64,000 nucleotides of DNA from Helicobacter sp. 12S02232-10 (GCF_002272895.1 NZ_MLAQ01000007.1:39749-103748), one strand, 5' to 3'; shown: positions 17,279 to 26,837, counted from the first letter of the stretch. Notes: generated by a model not told the origin, from the sequence alone. Program-made: numbers and translations.

Positions 17279-18595
17279 ATGGACAGCAAGATAAAATCAA
17301 TTGATTTAAAGCAAAGACAGATGGGATTAAAAACCTTATTTTCATTCAAAATTCTGGGCATTTATCTTTTAAGTTCTTTTGTTTTGGCGGCAATTTTTTT
17401 AATTCCGGTGTATGGGAGTGCATTGTTTTTTTATAAAGATTGGAAAATTGGTTTGATTATTTATGAGAGTATTTTTGCTCTTCTAAGCATAGGGGTTTGG
17501 TTTGGAGTGCCAAAAAAGTTAGGGTTCTGGTTTGGTTTTTTTGTTGGATTGGGGTTGTTTTATTGGACTGGACTTAGCTTTCGATATTCTCCATCAGTGT
17601 TTTTGATCCCCTTTGTAATGGTTTTTGTGGGTTTGGTTTATGGGATTATTTTTTATTTTTTATTGTTTTTTAACTCGCCTTTTTATCGAATTTTTACATT
17701 GATGGTAATGAGCTATATCCATCCTTTTGGGTTTGATTGGCTTGTGATTGATTCCTTTTTTTCTTATAGCGTATTTGGTGTGGATAAGTTGAGTTTTTTT
17801 TGCATTGTTTCAGGAGTGTGGGCGCTGATTTATTTTAAGAGGGTTTATAAAATTTTTGGAGTTTGTTTTTTGCTTCTAGCTCTTGATTGGGGTGGGATAA
17901 GCGGAAAGAGTGTTTTGCCCTTAAAGATGGCAGTTACAACTACATATGTCAATCAAGATTCAAAATGGGAGTCTGAAAATATTCAAAACATTATCAGGCA
18001 AAATTTGAATTTGATCCAAAAGGCGATTTTAGATGGCAAGGATATTGTTATTTTGCCTGAAACTGCTTTTCCTTTTGCCTTAAATGAAAGTTATTTGATG
18101 GAAGAATTGGAAAATTTGAGCCGTGAAATTGCTATTGTCGTAGGGGCTTTACGCAAAGAAAAACAAAAGGTTTATAATAGTGCCTATTTGTTTGAAAATG
18201 GAAATTTTACTTACGCCGATAAGGTTGTTTTAGCTCCTTTTGGCGAAAAGATTCCATTCCCTGATTTTATAGCAAGACCTCTTTATAAGTATTTTTTTGG
18301 AGAGGGATACGGATTGAGTCAGGGAAAAACATTTGAAGAGTTTCAAATAGGAAAAAGTTTGTTTGCAAGTGCAATTTGTTATGAGGGAACTTCAAAAATC
18401 ACGTATGAAAAAAGACCTCAATACCTCATTTTAATCAGCAATAATGGTTGGTTTGTCCCTAGTATTGAACCTTTTTTGCAAAGAATACTGATTAAATACT
18501 ACGCTAGAATTTATGATACAACCATTATTCATAGTATCAATCAATCCCCATCTTATATTGTATCGCCTTTTGTTTTGGGCGATGAGAATTTGTAG
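17279..18595 (+). CDS. lnt: Apolipoprotein N-acyltransferase
   Basis: Lnt adds the third acyl chain to lipoproteins in the inner membrane. Six or so N-terminal helices (to about 190) precede a nitrilase-like domain. The catalytic triad is visible as Glu in 'VILPETAFPF', Lys in 'LAPFGEKIPF' and Cys in 'FASAICYEG'. The start is uncertain. A GTG at 17222 adds 19 hydrophilic residues, and I prefer ATG 17279 with a purine-rich upstream. The C-terminus is shorter than in E. coli, as in H. pylori HP0180. The LolD-like ATPase gene begins 11 bases after its stop. Confidence 0.9.
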   Translation: MDSKIKSIDLKQRQMGLKTLFSFKILGIYLLSSFVLAAIFLIPVYGSALFFYKDWKIGLIIYESIFALLSIGVWFGVPKKLGFWFGFFVGLGLFYWTGLSFRYSPSVFLIPFVMVFVGLVYGIIFYFLLFFNSPFYRIFTLMVMSYIHPFGFDWLVIDSFFSYSVFGVDKLSFFCIVSGVWALIYFKRVYKIFGVCFLLLALDWGGISGKSVLPLKMAVTTTYVNQDSKWESENIQNIIRQNLNLIQKAILDGKDIVILPETAFPFALNESYLMEELENLSREIAIVVGALRKEKQKVYNSAYLFENGNFTYADKVVLAPFGEKIPFPDFIARPLYKYFFGEGYGLSQGKTFEEFQIGKSLFASAICYEGTSKITYEKRPQYLILISNNGWFVPSIEPFLQRILIKYYARIYDTTIIHSINQSPSYIVSPFVLGDENL

Positions 18596-18605
18596 GAGAA
18601 ATATT

Positions 18606-19244
18606 ATGCTAAAAGCCACCCAACTATCGCATCATTTTGAAACATTGTTGTATGAGGATCTCAATCTTGAGATTTTACCTAGAGAGTCTGTAGCGATTCT
18701 TGGGGTTAGTGGAAGTGGAAAATCAACGATTTTAAACAATCTTTCCACTATGCTAAAGCCGATCAAAGGAAGTGTGAAGCTTTTTGAATACGATGATATT
18801 TACTCCTTGCCCCCAACTAAACTTTTAGAGATTCGCCGTTATGAAGTGGGGATTATTTTTCAGTCACATTATTTGTTTCGAGGTTTTAGCGGGAGTGAAA
18901 ACCTTAAAGTTGCTTCGATTTTATCCAATCAGCCCATTGAGGAAGATTTGCTTGAATCCTTAGGAATCAGAAGCGTTATCCATCAAAACGTAGGAGAGCT
19001 TAGCGGGGGGCAGCAACAACGTCTTTCTATTGCGAGGGTATTGACAAAAAAACCTAAAATCATTTTTGCTGATGAACCTACCGGAAATTTAGATAAAGCC
19101 ACTGCTTGGAATGTGATGGAGACAATGTGCCGATATATACAAAATACGAATGGAATTCTTGTGCTTGCCACTCACGATGAAGAAATTGCAAAAAAATGTT
19201 CGCGGATTTTTCGCCTAAAAAACAAGAAGCTTTTAGAAATTTAG
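18606..19244 (+). CDS. LolD-like ABC transporter ATPase
   Basis: A 212-residue ATPase of the LolD/MacB/FtsE type. Walker A is 'GVSGSGKST', the signature is 'GELSGGQQQRLSIARVL', Walker B is 'IIFADEPTGNLD', and the H-loop is 'LATHDEE'. The start is the ATG at 18606, with AGGAGA ten bases upstream overlapping the lnt stop region; an earlier in-frame ATG inside lnt has no RBS. It matches HP0179 in position. Adjacency to lnt suggests lipoprotein extraction, but no membrane partner is next to it. Confidence 0.85.
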   Translation: MLKATQLSHHFETLLYEDLNLEILPRESVAILGVSGSGKSTILNNLSTMLKPIKGSVKLFEYDDIYSLPPTKLLEIRRYEVGIIFQSHYLFRGFSGSENLKVASILSNQPIEEDLLESLGIRSVIHQNVGELSGGQQQRLSIARVLTKKPKIIFADEPTGNLDKATAWNVMETMCRYIQNTNGILVLATHDEEIAKKCSRIFRLKNKKLLEI

Positions 19245-20143
19245 GCATATGAGCCAATATAATGGCGAATTTTTTCCTTAATTTGAGGATCGATCCAAAG
19301 TTTTAATTCCATAATGCTTAATGGAATAGGGCATTCTTGGAGTTTGACTTCATCTTTTTGGGTGATAAGCAAGGAAGTGGCGTTGTGTTTTTTTGTTTCT
19401 GATATTAAATAAGGGATATTGAATTGGGCGTGATCTTTGAAAATCAATTTTCCCACGATATTAGGGATATATTCTTCCAACCTTGAAGGGTTGGCAATAG
19501 CTGTTACAAGTAACATTCTTTCGGTAGGATTTATGATTTCTACCTCTCTTTTATAATCAATGCCTTCAAGTGCTAAAATATCTGCGCTTTTATACAAAGA
19601 GGGATTTTCGCGATAAAGCCCACTAGGAATGCAAAATCTGAAATAAGGATCTAGTTTTGGTTTTAATAAAATATTAAGCTTTTTAAATTTAAATCGAAAT
19701 CCATCATCAAGAAGAATCATCTTACAATTGAGTTCTTTTGCTTTTTGAATGGCAAGATCTCGCTTTTTGCTTACAATAACGGTTGCATTTTTCGCCATTT
19801 TAGCAATCAAATATGCCTCATCACCTGCTTCTTTTTGAGAGATCAGGATTTGCCCTTCTTGACTCACAATTAAAAGACCTTTTGATTTCCTTTTGTATCC
19901 TCTAGAAATAATGGCAAAGTTTTTATAATCTTTAGCAATTTCGATGATGAAAGGTGTTTTACCGCTCCCGCCAGCAACAAGATTTCCAATACTGACTATA
20001 GGAATTTGAAAGTCCTTAAAAATTGCTATTTTTCGCCTGATTGTTGCAATGATGCAATAGAGAAAAGAAAAGGGCAGCAGAAGCAGGGCAAGCCCCTTTT
20101 GCCAAAAAGCAGGTTTATAAAAATAACGTTCAATCAATCGCAT
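19241..20143 (-). CDS. lpxK: Tetraacyldisaccharide 4'-kinase
   Basis: LpxK phosphorylates the 4' position of the lipid A precursor at the inner membrane. The 300-residue protein has an N-terminal membrane anchor (about 14-35), a P-loop-type 'VGNLVAGGSGKTPFIIEIAK' (about 53-72), 'ISRGYKRKSKG', and 'LDDGFRF' with the catalytic Asp residues. It converges with the ATPase gene (4-base overlap) and is followed by nadE in the opposite sense of transcription order, as HP0328-0329. Confidence 0.93.
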   Translation of the reverse strand: MRLIERYFYKPAFWQKGLALLLLPFSFLYCIIATIRRKIAIFKDFQIPIVSIGNLVAGGSGKTPFIIEIAKDYKNFAIISRGYKRKSKGLLIVSQEGQILISQKEAGDEAYLIAKMAKNATVIVSKKRDLAIQKAKELNCKMILLDDGFRFKFKKLNILLKPKLDPYFRFCIPSGLYRENPSLYKSADILALEGIDYKREVEIINPTERMLLVTAIANPSRLEEYIPNIVGKLIFKDHAQFNIPYLISETKKHNATSLLITQKDEVKLQECPIPLSIMELKLWIDPQIKEKIRHYIGSYA

Positions 20144-20186
20144 TATAAAGAAGCGATTTTTGAAATATTATCAATCTGAAACATTC

Positions 20187-20975
20187 TTAATCGAGCTTAT
20201 AGGTGATGGGTAAATTGCGTTTGAACAGATTCTTTTTAATTCTTGGGACAATAGAGTTTAACATTTCTTTATTGTAACCCAACGGAATTAGTTTTTTGAT
20301 ATCAATTTTAGAAAAATCATCATAAATTTTACAAATATCAAATAGTAATTGATCAACATCTGAATATTTATAGCCCAACTCTTCTTCATCGCTTTGACCA
20401 GCATATAAATCCGCGCTTGGTTTTTTATCAATGATATTTTTGGGGATATTGAGCAGTTTTGCAAGCTCATAAACTTGAGTTTTGAAAAAATTTCCGATTG
20501 GGTTAATAGCACAAGCAAGATCCCCGTGAATGGTTCCATAGCCTAGCATTAATTCACTTTTATTGCTTGTGCCTACTACAAGTGCGCGAATCTCTTGAGA
20601 AAGATCATAAAGAAGAGACATTCTAATTCGGGTGCAGAAATTTCCTTTACGGATGAGATCAGCATCTTTATGGTTCATCCTGAAAGCTTCATCATATTGA
20701 TTGATTGATTGGACTTGATAGGGGATTTCAAATTGCTCACATAATGCTATGCCATCTGTCAAACTGGATTTAGATGATGTAATTGAAGGCATTAGCAAGG
20801 CTTGAAGGTGGTTGCCGAAAGTCATTTTACACAACACTGCCACAACAGCACTGTCTATGCCGCCACTGACGCCTAAAACAACTCTGTTAAAACCGCGATT
20901 TTTTGCTTCTTGGTATAAAAAATTTATCAGCGATTTGACAATATTTTGGGGTAAAGCAGGAATTTTATTCATCAA
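20187..20975 (-). CDS. nadE: NH3-dependent NAD+ synthetase
   Basis: NadE amidates deamido-NAD with ammonia and ATP. The 262-residue length fits the ammonia-dependent form with no nitrilase domain. The PP-loop is 'LGVSGGIDSAVV' (about 39-50). 'GTSNKSELMLGYGTIHGDLACAINPIG' and 'KKPSADLYAGQSDEEELG' are typical of the family. It is upstream of lpxK in the same direction. A TATAAT on the minus strand lies about 70 bases before the start. Confidence 0.96.
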   Translation of the reverse strand: MMNKIPALPQNIVKSLINFLYQEAKNRGFNRVVLGVSGGIDSAVVAVLCKMTFGNHLQALLMPSITSSKSSLTDGIALCEQFEIPYQVQSINQYDEAFRMNHKDADLIRKGNFCTRIRMSLLYDLSQEIRALVVGTSNKSELMLGYGTIHGDLACAINPIGNFFKTQVYELAKLLNIPKNIIDKKPSADLYAGQSDEEELGYKYSDVDQLLFDICKIYDDFSKIDIKKLIPLGYNKEMLNSIVPRIKKNLFKRNLPITYKLD

Positions 20976-21296
20976 TTCTTTCCTAAGTTTATTTATTAAA
21001 GTGCGTAATTTCCCGATAATTGTATCAAAAATATTTGTTGGTATTATAAATAATCAAATACTTTAAATATAATTATAAGAATGTTTTGTTTATGATTACG
21101 TTTGATCTGTAATTTTATGAAAGTTTTTTGTCAAAAAATTTTGCTTGATTTCGCTTTGAAACATTTATAAGGAAATTAAGAACTAAATTGTTCTCTTATC
21201 AAAAATATTTAAGTCTAAATAAACTAAAATACAGCTGGTTTTTCTGCGAAACAATAAAATCGACTTGCAAAACTAAATAAAGGAGAATTAACAACA
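20976..21296. promoter_or_regulatory. Divergent nadE / petABC control region
   Basis: A 321-base AT-rich gap with no convincing gene. On the minus strand TATAAT (21048-21043) suits nadE. On the plus strand TAAAAT (21225-21230), followed by a 66-base leader and the AAAGGAG site, suits petA. No operator of a known regulator could be recognised. Confidence 0.45.
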
Positions 21297-21800
21297 ATGG
21301 CTGAAATTAAAAGACGCGATTTTTTGGGGATGACACTTGGGGGCGTTACTGCCGTAGGTGCAATCGCTTCCCTTGTCGCTATGAAAAAAACTTGGGATCC
21401 TCTTCCAAGTGTGGTTTCTGCAGGTTTCACAACTGCAGATGTCAGTAATATGAAAGAAGGTGAGCTTTCTCAAGTAGAATGGCGCGGCAAGCCTGTTTAT
21501 ATCATCAAAAAAAATAAGGCAGATCCATTTAACCCACAAAGGGATTTTAAAATAGGTGAAGATGTTTTTACCGTAGGTATTCAGATTTGCACTCATTTGG
21601 GGTGTATCCCTATTTTTCATCCGGAAGAAAAAGAATTTTTGTGTCCTTGTCACGGGGGTAAATTCACTCTTGATGGGATAAATGTACCCGGAACTCCTCC
21701 TCCAAGACCTTTTGATATCCCTCCTTTTAAAATCGATGGGACAAAAATTGTCTTTGGCGAAACAGGGGCTGAGTATCAAAAAATGATAGGCAAGGCATAA
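21297..21800 (+). CDS. petA: Ubiquinol-cytochrome c reductase Rieske iron-sulfur subunit
   Basis: The 2Fe-2S protein of the bc1 complex. The N-terminus 'KRRDFLGMTLGGVTAVGAIASLVAM' is a Tat-type signal anchor. The cluster ligands are in CTHLGC (98-103) and CPCHGG (116-121). It has 167 residues and a strong RBS (AAAGGAG). It is the first gene of petABC, with petB starting 10 bases later. Confidence 0.96.
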   Translation: MAEIKRRDFLGMTLGGVTAVGAIASLVAMKKTWDPLPSVVSAGFTTADVSNMKEGELSQVEWRGKPVYIIKKNKADPFNPQRDFKIGEDVFTVGIQICTHLGCIPIFHPEEKEFLCPCHGGKFTLDGINVPGTPPPRPFDIPPFKIDGTKIVFGETGAEYQKMIGKA

Positions 21801-21810
21801 GGAGAAGAAA

Positions 21811-23046
21811 ATGGCAGAAATTAGAAAAGCTGATGGCTTGATTGATTGGCTTGATCAGAGGTTGGGGGTTAAAAAACTTACAAAAGTTTTGATGACAGAG
21901 TATTGGATCCCTAAAAATATTAATTTTTTGTGGGCGATGGGAGTAGTTTTAACTGCTTTATTTACGGTTCTTGTGGTTTCGGGGATTTTTTTATTGATGT
22001 ATTATAAGCCTGATGCAAAAATGGCTTTTGATAGTGTCAATTATACAATTATGCAAGAAGTTGCTTACGGCTGGCTTTGGAGACATATTCACGCAGTTGC
22101 TGCAAGTATGATATTTGTGATTATCTATATTCATATGTTTGTCGCTATTTATTATGGTTCTTATAAAAATGGCAGAGAGATGATTTGGGTTAGTGGTATG
22201 CTCTTATTTGTGGTATTTTCTGCAGAGGCTTTTAGCGGTTATATGTTGCCTTGGGGACAAATGAGTTATTGGGCTGCTACGGTTATTACCAATTTGTTTG
22301 GCGGCATTCCTTTTATTGGAAATGATGTGGTTGAATGGATTCGAGGAAACTATGTTGTGGCTGATGCGACTTTGACGCGATTTTTTATGCTTCACGTATT
22401 TTTGTTGCCAGTTGTGATTATAATTTTAATTGTAGTGCATTTTTATTCACTCAGAGTCCCTCACGTCAATAACCAATATGGCGAAGTTCTTGATTTTGAA
22501 GCTGAAGAAAAAAAATATCTTGAAGGCAAGAAAAAAGAATCTAAAGTCATTCCATTTTGGCCTGTTTTCCTTTCAAAAGATATTTTTGTGATTTGCACCT
22601 TTATGATATTTTTCTTTTATTTGGTTTGTTATCATTATGATTTTGCGATGGATCCGGTAAATTTTGATCCTGCAGATAGCTTAAAAACCCCTACTCATAT
22701 TTATCCTGAGTGGTATTTCTTGTGGAGTTATGAAGTATTGAGAGGATTTTTCTTTAGTGCTGATCTTGGTTTGATTGCTTTTGGCATTGCTCAGATAATC
22801 TTCTTCTTTTTGCCTTGGCTTGACAGAAGTTCAAAGGTTGCCCCTGCACATAAAAGACCTGCATTTTTCATTTGGTTTTGGTTGATAGTGCTGGATTTGA
22901 TCGTCTTAACCATTTATGGTAAGTTGCCTCCAGAGGGAATGAATATTTATGTAGGCTTTGTGGCTTCCATTGCATTTTTGGTTTTGTTTATCATTGTTTT
23001 ACCCATCATTACAATTGTTGAAAGAAAAAAAGGAGGTGTTCAATGA
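21811..23046 (+). CDS. petB: Ubiquinol-cytochrome c reductase cytochrome b subunit
   Basis: A 411-residue polytopic cytochrome b carrying two b hemes. The motifs 'GYGWLWRHIHAVAASMIF' and 'FFMLHVFLLPVVI' hold heme histidines. 'SAEAFSGYMLPWGQMSYWAATVITN' and 'HIYPEWYFLWSYEVLR' (PEWY) form the quinol site. It is a one-piece form, not split into b6/subunit IV. It overlaps petC by 4 bases. Confidence 0.97.
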   Translation: MAEIRKADGLIDWLDQRLGVKKLTKVLMTEYWIPKNINFLWAMGVVLTALFTVLVVSGIFLLMYYKPDAKMAFDSVNYTIMQEVAYGWLWRHIHAVAASMIFVIIYIHMFVAIYYGSYKNGREMIWVSGMLLFVVFSAEAFSGYMLPWGQMSYWAATVITNLFGGIPFIGNDVVEWIRGNYVVADATLTRFFMLHVFLLPVVIIILIVVHFYSLRVPHVNNQYGEVLDFEAEEKKYLEGKKKESKVIPFWPVFLSKDIFVICTFMIFFFYLVCYHYDFAMDPVNFDPADSLKTPTHIYPEWYFLWSYEVLRGFFFSADLGLIAFGIAQIIFFFLPWLDRSSKVAPAHKRPAFFIWFWLIVLDLIVLTIYGKLPPEGMNIYVGFVASIAFLVLFIIVLPIITIVERKKGGVQ

Positions 23047-23900
23047 AAGAGCTCAAAATACTTATTCTTTTGATCGTTGTCATTGGGATTATTTATTGGG
23101 GTGTGGAGCCTTTGGCTCATTCGATTATGCACCCTAAAGTCGCTCCGGCAGATTATACTTTTAAGGATTTGAAAAAAATGGATTTGAGTACAGGGGATGC
23201 TCAAAAAGGTAAAAAACTTGTAGAAGAGAATTGTACAGCTTGCCATAGCATCAAATCTCAAAATATGCCAGCTCCTATGGACAATGCTTCAGCTGGTGCA
23301 GCTTATGGGGTTGTTCCTCCTGATTTATCCGATGTAGGGGCTGTGTTTGACCATAATTTTTTAGCTAATTTTATTAAAAATCCTATTGAGGCTACTAAAC
23401 TCACACATAAATTTGGTGATGCTAATCCTTATCCGATGCCTGCATATGATTGGATGAGTAATGATGATATTTCAAATATCGTGGCTTATTTGGTTTCTAT
23501 AGCTCCAAAAAGTCTTACAGATAAGGAAGTTTTTGCACAGGCTTGCCAACGATGCCATAGTGTTTCTTATGATAAAACTTATGCGCTCACTCCTGCAGAA
23601 GATTTGGAAAAATACTTGGGAGCTAAGGCACCTGATTTGTCAATGATGATCAGAAGCAGAGGTGAAAAAACCTTGAGTGTTTTTATCAATGATCCTCAAA
23701 AACTTCTTCCGGGAACTTCAATGCCACGAGTTGGCTTGGATCAAAAGGCTGAAAAACAAGTTATTGAGTATCTCCAAAAAGTAGGTGATAGTAAAAAGCC
23801 TCAAAGAGATGCTTTGGGTATTAAGATTATGATATTCTTTGCTGTGATGGCATTACTTGCTTATGCTTGGAAAAGAAAAATCTGGAAAGATTTGCATTAA
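23043..23900 (+). CDS. petC: Diheme cytochrome c1-type subunit of bc1 complex
   Basis: A 285-residue membrane-anchored protein: N-terminal helix (about 6-22), two c-type heme sites CTACH (64-68) and CQRCH (168-172), and a C-terminal helix (about 255-275). The diheme form is typical of Campylobacterota bc1 and takes electrons from the Rieske protein. A strong hairpin terminator follows 6 bases after the stop. Confidence 0.95.
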   Translation: MKELKILILLIVVIGIIYWGVEPLAHSIMHPKVAPADYTFKDLKKMDLSTGDAQKGKKLVEENCTACHSIKSQNMPAPMDNASAGAAYGVVPPDLSDVGAVFDHNFLANFIKNPIEATKLTHKFGDANPYPMPAYDWMSNDDISNIVAYLVSIAPKSLTDKEVFAQACQRCHSVSYDKTYALTPAEDLEKYLGAKAPDLSMMIRSRGEKTLSVFINDPQKLLPGTSMPRVGLDQKAEKQVIEYLQKVGDSKKPQRDALGIKIMIFFAVMALLAYAWKRKIWKDLH

Positions 23901-23905
23901 TATTG

Positions 23906-23940
23906 CACAATCACAAATTTAATTTGTGATTGTGTTTTTT
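23906..23940. terminator. Strong bidirectional terminator between petC and thrC
   Basis: A 13-bp perfect stem (CACAATCACAAAT with ATTTGTGATTGTG) surrounds a three-base loop. It is followed by TTTTTT on the plus strand. It lies between two convergent genes. Confidence 0.85.
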
Positions 23941-25408
23941 ATTTTTCTTCTGAAAGCCACTTTAAAATATTTGATTTGATTTCATTTTTATTTAAAATCT
24001 CATTATGAACGATCGGTTTTGAAAATAGATTTTCTATCAGAGGCGAGATTTGAATATTTTTTTCTTGATACATTCGTCGAATTGCTTCTTGATCATTGAG
24101 TTTTTTGCCAAAAATTGCTTGTGCGATTGTTGGTGCAAATTTACTCCATTCAGCCGTCGAACAAATGATGGTAGGGATATCTTGGCAAAATTCTTTAGCG
24201 ACTTTCAGACCTGTTGCTGTATGGGGGTCAAGCAGATAACCATCTTCAAAGGATTGTTTAATGCATTTAAGACAATCTGTATCGGTACAGAATGAGGCTG
24301 AAAAATATGATTGTAGGGTTGAAAGCTCTTTGGGAGAGAGCTGATAACACGATTTTGTTTCTAAGCTTTCCATCAGTTGATGTGTGCGTTCAGAACCAAA
24401 AAGAGCAAACAAAACCCTTTCGATGTTGGAACTTTTTAAGATATCCATTGCAGGAGAAGCAGTTTTGATTAAAGATTTGTCTTTGATGTCGTAAATGCCT
24501 GTTTGGATAAATTCTGTTAAAATATTATTGGCATTGGAAGCGATGATGATTTTTTGAATCGGGAGTCCCATTAATTTTGCATAAAAAGCCCCTAATGCAT
24601 TGCCAAAATTCCCACTAGGCACAACGATACAGATATTCTCTCCAAAAGTAATTTTTTTATTTTTGACTAAATTCAGATACCCCCATATGTGATAAATGAT
24701 TTGAAATGCGATACGCCCAAAATTAACAGAGTTTGCTGCTGAAAGGAGAATTTGTTTTTGATTGAGAGATTCTTTGAACTCTTCATCTTTAAGCAGGGAT
24801 TTGAGTATGCTTTGTGCATCATCGAAATTTCCGTTAATGCCCAATACTTTTAGATTCTTGGCGTTTTGCGTTGTCATTTGAAGCGCTTGAACATCGCTTG
24901 TTCCACCTTTTGGATAGAGACATACGACAAAAATATTTTTTTGATCAGCAAAACTTTCAAGCGTGGCAGGTCCTGTATCCCCGCTAGTTGCTGCAAGTAT
25001 CAGGTATTTTTTATTTTGCTTACTTGCAAATTTGGAAAACATTACCCCAAAAGGTTGCAGAGCCATATCTTTAAAAGCTCTTGTAGGTCCGTGGTAAAGC
25101 TCTTGAATATAAAAATTTTCTTTTATTTTTGACAAAGGAGCGGGATTTGTGGGATCGTCAAAATTTTTATAGCGTTTAAGAGCACTTTCTAATATTTCCT
25201 CATCTTCTAAGATTTTGAGTGTAAAAAAGATTTTTTTCACAAGTTCGGGATAGCTCAAGTTTATAAAAGGTTTAAAATCAATCTTAGGAATGTGTTCTAG
25301 TGTGTATAGACCTCCAAAAGAAGCACTGGGATTTAAAACCACCTCTTTAAAATCTGCTTGTTGGGGATGCAGACCATCATTTCTCCGAGTTTGTGTAAAA
25401 CTATTCAT
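23939..25408 (-). CDS. thrC: Threonine synthase
   Basis: ThrC is a PLP enzyme that converts O-phosphohomoserine to threonine. The 489-residue length fits the ThrC class of gammaproteobacteria and Campylobacterota. The PLP lysine is in 'LYHGPTRAFKDMALQP'. 'AATSGDTGPATLESF' and 'PSGNFGNALGAFYAK' bind phosphate and PLP. It stands alone with its own promoter region upstream. Confidence 0.95.
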   Translation of the reverse strand: MNSFTQTRRNDGLHPQQADFKEVVLNPSASFGGLYTLEHIPKIDFKPFINLSYPELVKKIFFTLKILEDEEILESALKRYKNFDDPTNPAPLSKIKENFYIQELYHGPTRAFKDMALQPFGVMFSKFASKQNKKYLILAATSGDTGPATLESFADQKNIFVVCLYPKGGTSDVQALQMTTQNAKNLKVLGINGNFDDAQSILKSLLKDEEFKESLNQKQILLSAANSVNFGRIAFQIIYHIWGYLNLVKNKKITFGENICIVVPSGNFGNALGAFYAKLMGLPIQKIIIASNANNILTEFIQTGIYDIKDKSLIKTASPAMDILKSSNIERVLFALFGSERTHQLMESLETKSCYQLSPKELSTLQSYFSASFCTDTDCLKCIKQSFEDGYLLDPHTATGLKVAKEFCQDIPTIICSTAEWSKFAPTIAQAIFGKKLNDQEAIRRMYQEKNIQISPLIENLFSKPIVHNEILNKNEIKSNILKWLSEEK

Positions 25409-25518
25409 TAAAAGCCTTGATTAAGATTTATCATTTTGGGATTTTAACAAATATAATATTTTTATGGTAGAGTATTTTTTAGAATTAACATTTAATAATT
25501 TTCACGAAGGCAGACCCA

Positions 25519-25719
25519 ATGGACTTTCAGTATAAATTGATGATGTTTGGTTTTTCGGCATTGTGCGAGGATATCAGCGAAGTTGAACAAAGGCTAAGAC
25601 AGATTCCGATTCAAAGAGCGGAGGCTGAAACTATAGAACAATGTTATCTGATTGATCTTAAAAGTGGCGAAAAATTTGATGTTGTCTATAATGAAAAAGG
25701 TTTTTATATCAAATGTTAG
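25519..25719 (+). CDS. Small conserved-looking protein, unknown
   Basis: A 66-residue soluble protein with two cysteines, no signal peptide and no membrane helix. A purine-rich GAAGGCAG lies upstream of the ATG. Its stop codon overlaps the RBS (TTAGGAG) of the following flavin oxidoreductase, so the two are translated together. I do not recognise the family. Real coding is supported by RBS, spacing and coupling. Confidence 0.65.
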   Translation: MDFQYKLMMFGFSALCEDISEVEQRLRQIPIQRAEAETIEQCYLIDLKSGEKFDVVYNEKGFYIKC

Positions 25720-25729
25720 GAGTATATTG

Positions 25730-26743
25730 ATGAAAAATACGCTTTTTTCCCTATGGAAAGTGAAGAATTTGGAAATAAAAAATCGTATCGTTATGGCACC
25801 TATGGATCAATACAGCGCAATAGAGGGGATGGTCAATCAGTGGCATTATACACATTATCTCACTAGAGCCATCGGGCAAGTCGGTTTGATTATCGTGGAA
25901 GCAAGTGCAGTTTCTAGGGATGGTAGGATATCTGATCAAGATTTGGGGATTTGGAGTGATGCACATATAGAGGGGTTAAAATCTATTGTCGATGCCTGCC
26001 ATCTTTATGGTGCAAAGATGGCAATCCAAATCAGTCACGCAGGCAGAAAATGCGAATGTAAAGCTCAAGAAATCATCGCTCCTTCAAAGATTGCTTTTTC
26101 AGATAGTTCAAGAATGCCAAGACAAATGACTCTAAAAGATATTCAAGATGTAATAGAAGACTTTAAACAAGCTGCTATCAGAGCTTTGAAAGCAGGTTTT
26201 GATGCAATAGAGATACACGCAGCTCACGGGTATTTGATCAGTGAGTTTTTGTCTCCACTTTCCAATCGACGAACCGATGAATACGGTAGGGATAGGACAA
26301 GATTTTTAAAGGAGATTCTTGAGGCATTAAAATCGGTTTTACCCCAAGATTTTCCTATTCTTTTGCGCATATCCGCTCAAGATTACCACAAAGATGGGAA
26401 TAAGGCAATGGATTTTGTGGATTTATTAGAGCCTCTCAAGGGATTATTTGATGTTTTAGATGTTAGTACTGGTGGGGTTGTTGAAGCAGTAATCAAAGTA
26501 TATCCGGGTTATCAGATAGAATGTGCGCGAATACTTAAAGAGGCACTTGGCGTATTTTGTATCGGCGGGGGTTTGATTACAGATGTAAAAATGGCTCAAA
26601 GATTGGTTAAATCCGGTGCGGTCGATGCGGTATTTTTGGCTAGAGCATTACTAAAGAATCCTTATTGGGCGATTCAAGCAGGACTTGAACTAGGAGAAGA
26701 TATGATTTTACCTAAGCAATATGAAAGGATCAGGCAGCTTTGA
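25730..26743 (+). CDS. NADH:flavin oxidoreductase, old yellow enzyme family (YqjM/NamA-like)
   Basis: A 337-residue FMN TIM barrel that reduces activated alkenes. It has 'NRIVMAPMDQYSA', 'GLIIVEASAVSRDGRIS', 'QISHAGRKC' (active-site His region), 'GFDAIEIHAAHGYLISEFLSPLSNRRTDEYG' and the C-terminal FMN phosphate loop 'GGGLIT..AVFLARALLKNPYW'. The start is the ATG at 25730 with TTAGGAG eight bases upstream. An in-frame ATG further up lies inside the small upstream gene. Physiological substrate is unknown. Confidence 0.9.
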   Translation: MKNTLFSLWKVKNLEIKNRIVMAPMDQYSAIEGMVNQWHYTHYLTRAIGQVGLIIVEASAVSRDGRISDQDLGIWSDAHIEGLKSIVDACHLYGAKMAIQISHAGRKCECKAQEIIAPSKIAFSDSSRMPRQMTLKDIQDVIEDFKQAAIRALKAGFDAIEIHAAHGYLISEFLSPLSNRRTDEYGRDRTRFLKEILEALKSVLPQDFPILLRISAQDYHKDGNKAMDFVDLLEPLKGLFDVLDVSTGGVVEAVIKVYPGYQIECARILKEALGVFCIGGGLITDVKMAQRLVKSGAVDAVFLARALLKNPYWAIQAGLELGEDMILPKQYERIRQL

Positions 26744-26775
26744 TGATCTTATTAAAAATTAAACTTGTTTGATAA

Positions 26776-26807
26776 TTGACAGAAACCATAAAAACAGCGA
26801 TTATAAT
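26776..26807 (+). promoter_or_regulatory. Putative promoter of the Spy-like/two-component operon
   Basis: TTGACA (26776-26781) and TATAAT (26802-26807) are both perfect hexamers but 20 bases apart, longer than the optimal 17. Such spacing usually makes a weak promoter that needs an activator, which would fit control by the adjacent response regulator. Confidence 0.45.
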
Positions 26808-26837
26808 TTTTGATAAGATATTTTAGAAAGGTTTGCG

